24,403 nucleotides of DNA from DATGIQ01 sp035295665. Lineage in GTDB: Bacteria > Planctomycetota > Planctomycetia > Gemmatales > Gemmataceae. Both the position numbers and the translations under genes were made by a program. The stretch lies in assembly GCA_035295665.1 (NCBI GenBank), contig DATGIQ010000249.1, forward strand, positions 1 to 24,403, given 5' to 3'. Under the pieces are notes generated by a model. It saw only the letters and a list, made by a program, of their open reading frames with translations, ran no database searches and was not told the DNA's origin. Positions 23,924-24,403 of this stretch are shown here, in pieces; positions within the stretch are counted from its first letter, which is position 1, and every line of letters begins with the position of its first letter.

Positions 23924-23981
23924 CGATTTCCTCGACCGGTCGCTCCCGATCCACAAACTGTACAAACGCATCGGAACAAGT

Positions 23982-24011
23982 ATGCTAGCAGACCGCAGCC
24001 AGAGCGGACAA
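23982..24011 (-). promoter_or_regulatory. Possible promoter of TPR-bio operon
   Basis: On the minus strand TTGTCC (24011-24006), 18-nt spacer, TAGCAT (23987-23982). The leader to ATG 23923 would be about 50 nt. Only a moderate match. No BirA-type operator was recognised. Confidence 0.3.
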
Positions 24012-24034
24012 GGAGACAAGGCGAGAGGGAGCAA

Positions 24035-24403
24035 CTACGATTTCTTCTGCCGGATGGTCCAGGATTCACGATAGTTAGTCATGACCACGACCATGCGGAG
24101 AATTTCACCATAGGTCGCGTACACCGCAGCCGCCGGTTTCTGGTCGAGATGGCCACATTTCACGGCGAACTCGAGCCAGCCTTGGGTCTCAGCAGCCTGC
24201 GTCTCCGCATCGGAAAGCTCCACAATGAAAGCTGCTGTGTAGCGATGTTTGCGCCAAGCCTCCGCCAAATTTGCACACACGGAGCGAGAGGACCGTCGAA
24301 TCTGGTCGGTGAGCGCCTATGTCTCCCCCTTGGGAAGCATTGGGAACACCCAATCCGTTGCATCGCTGCTTCAAAAGCCTTGCCATAGACTTGTAGATCG
24401 AAG
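24035..24403 (-). pseudogene. Four-helix-bundle (S23-like) protein, disrupted and partial
   Basis: Minus-strand frames encode pieces of a four-helix-bundle protein of the S23/avd-like family, small helical proteins common in planctomycete genomes: FDLQVYGKAFEAAMQ (24402 onward), ALTDQIRRSSRSVCANLAEA, then AEAWRKHRYTAAFIVELSDA, AAETQGWLEFAVKCGHL and ILRMVVVMTNYRESW. The first piece lies in a different frame from the rest (net 1-nt shift between about 24340 and 24370), and an in-frame TAG at 24317-24319 replaces the expected Tyr of ETYALTDQ. The upstream end is outside the window. The gene is therefore broken, or carries sequence errors. A start at GTG 24280 would give an 81-residue fragment without the first helix. 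Confidence 0.72.

Noticed and set aside
1..24403. tRNA, rRNA, insertion sequences, prophage or defence system
   Set aside because: No cloverleaf, transposase, integrase, terminal inverted repeats, phage structural genes or recognised defence domains were seen; only the toxin remnant points in that direction.

Overview
The window looks like chromosomal DNA of a planctomycete, most likely a Gemmataceae-type member. The evidence is a DUF1559 pseudopilin-like protein with its small lipoprotein partner, a secreted protein carrying the N-terminal LEALEDRVVPA motif, PEP-CTERM proteins, a CRTAC1-type FG-GAP/ASPIC protein paired with a TPR protein, many coiled-coil and TPR envelope proteins, and GC-rich codon use. 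No tRNA, rRNA, CRISPR array or insertion sequence was seen. Taxonomy is inferred from gene content only.

Layout. 1-1708: a broken secreted protein gene (minus strand). 1709-2540: a gene-free stretch with hairpins and a promoter. 2541-4625: two tandem HAF-repeat PEP-CTERM proteins (plus strand), closed by a hairpin they share with a convergent PA14-like secreted protein (4786-5487, minus). 5921-9083: a probable two-gene operon of a CRTAC1-like FG-GAP lipoprotein and a membrane-anchored TPR protein. 9086-11975: a minus-strand run of DUF1559-linked lipoprotein, DUF1559 protein, HAD hydrolase and a coiled-coil protein of unknown role. 12268-14947: plus-strand dapA, an ArsR-type regulator and carA, closed by a perfect 20-bp hairpin. 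15112-18117: minus-strand small protein, malQ and coaD. 18118-18567: a toxin (PemK/MazF-like) remnant and a hairpin. 18568-23923: a minus-strand biotin locus in transcription order TPR protein, bioB, bioF and a fused bioD-bioA. 24035-24403: a disrupted four-helix-bundle (S23-like) gene running off the window edge.

How the genes work together. The biotin genes would take pimeloyl-CoA or pimeloyl-ACP through KAPA (BioF), DAPA and dethiobiotin (BioA and BioD in one polypeptide) to biotin (BioB). No pimelate-supply gene is present here. dapA (lysine/peptidoglycan precursor), carA (carbamoyl phosphate), coaD (CoA) and malQ (glycogen/maltodextrin) are housekeeping genes. The rest is mainly envelope or secreted proteins of the planctomycete accessory type.

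Most notable points: the bioD-bioA fusion; the HAF tandem duplication, whose second copy has lost the -10 element and whose ends look homogenised; and three decayed genes (67-1708, 18166-18390, 24035-24403). I did not find a clearly new multi-gene defence or mobile system.
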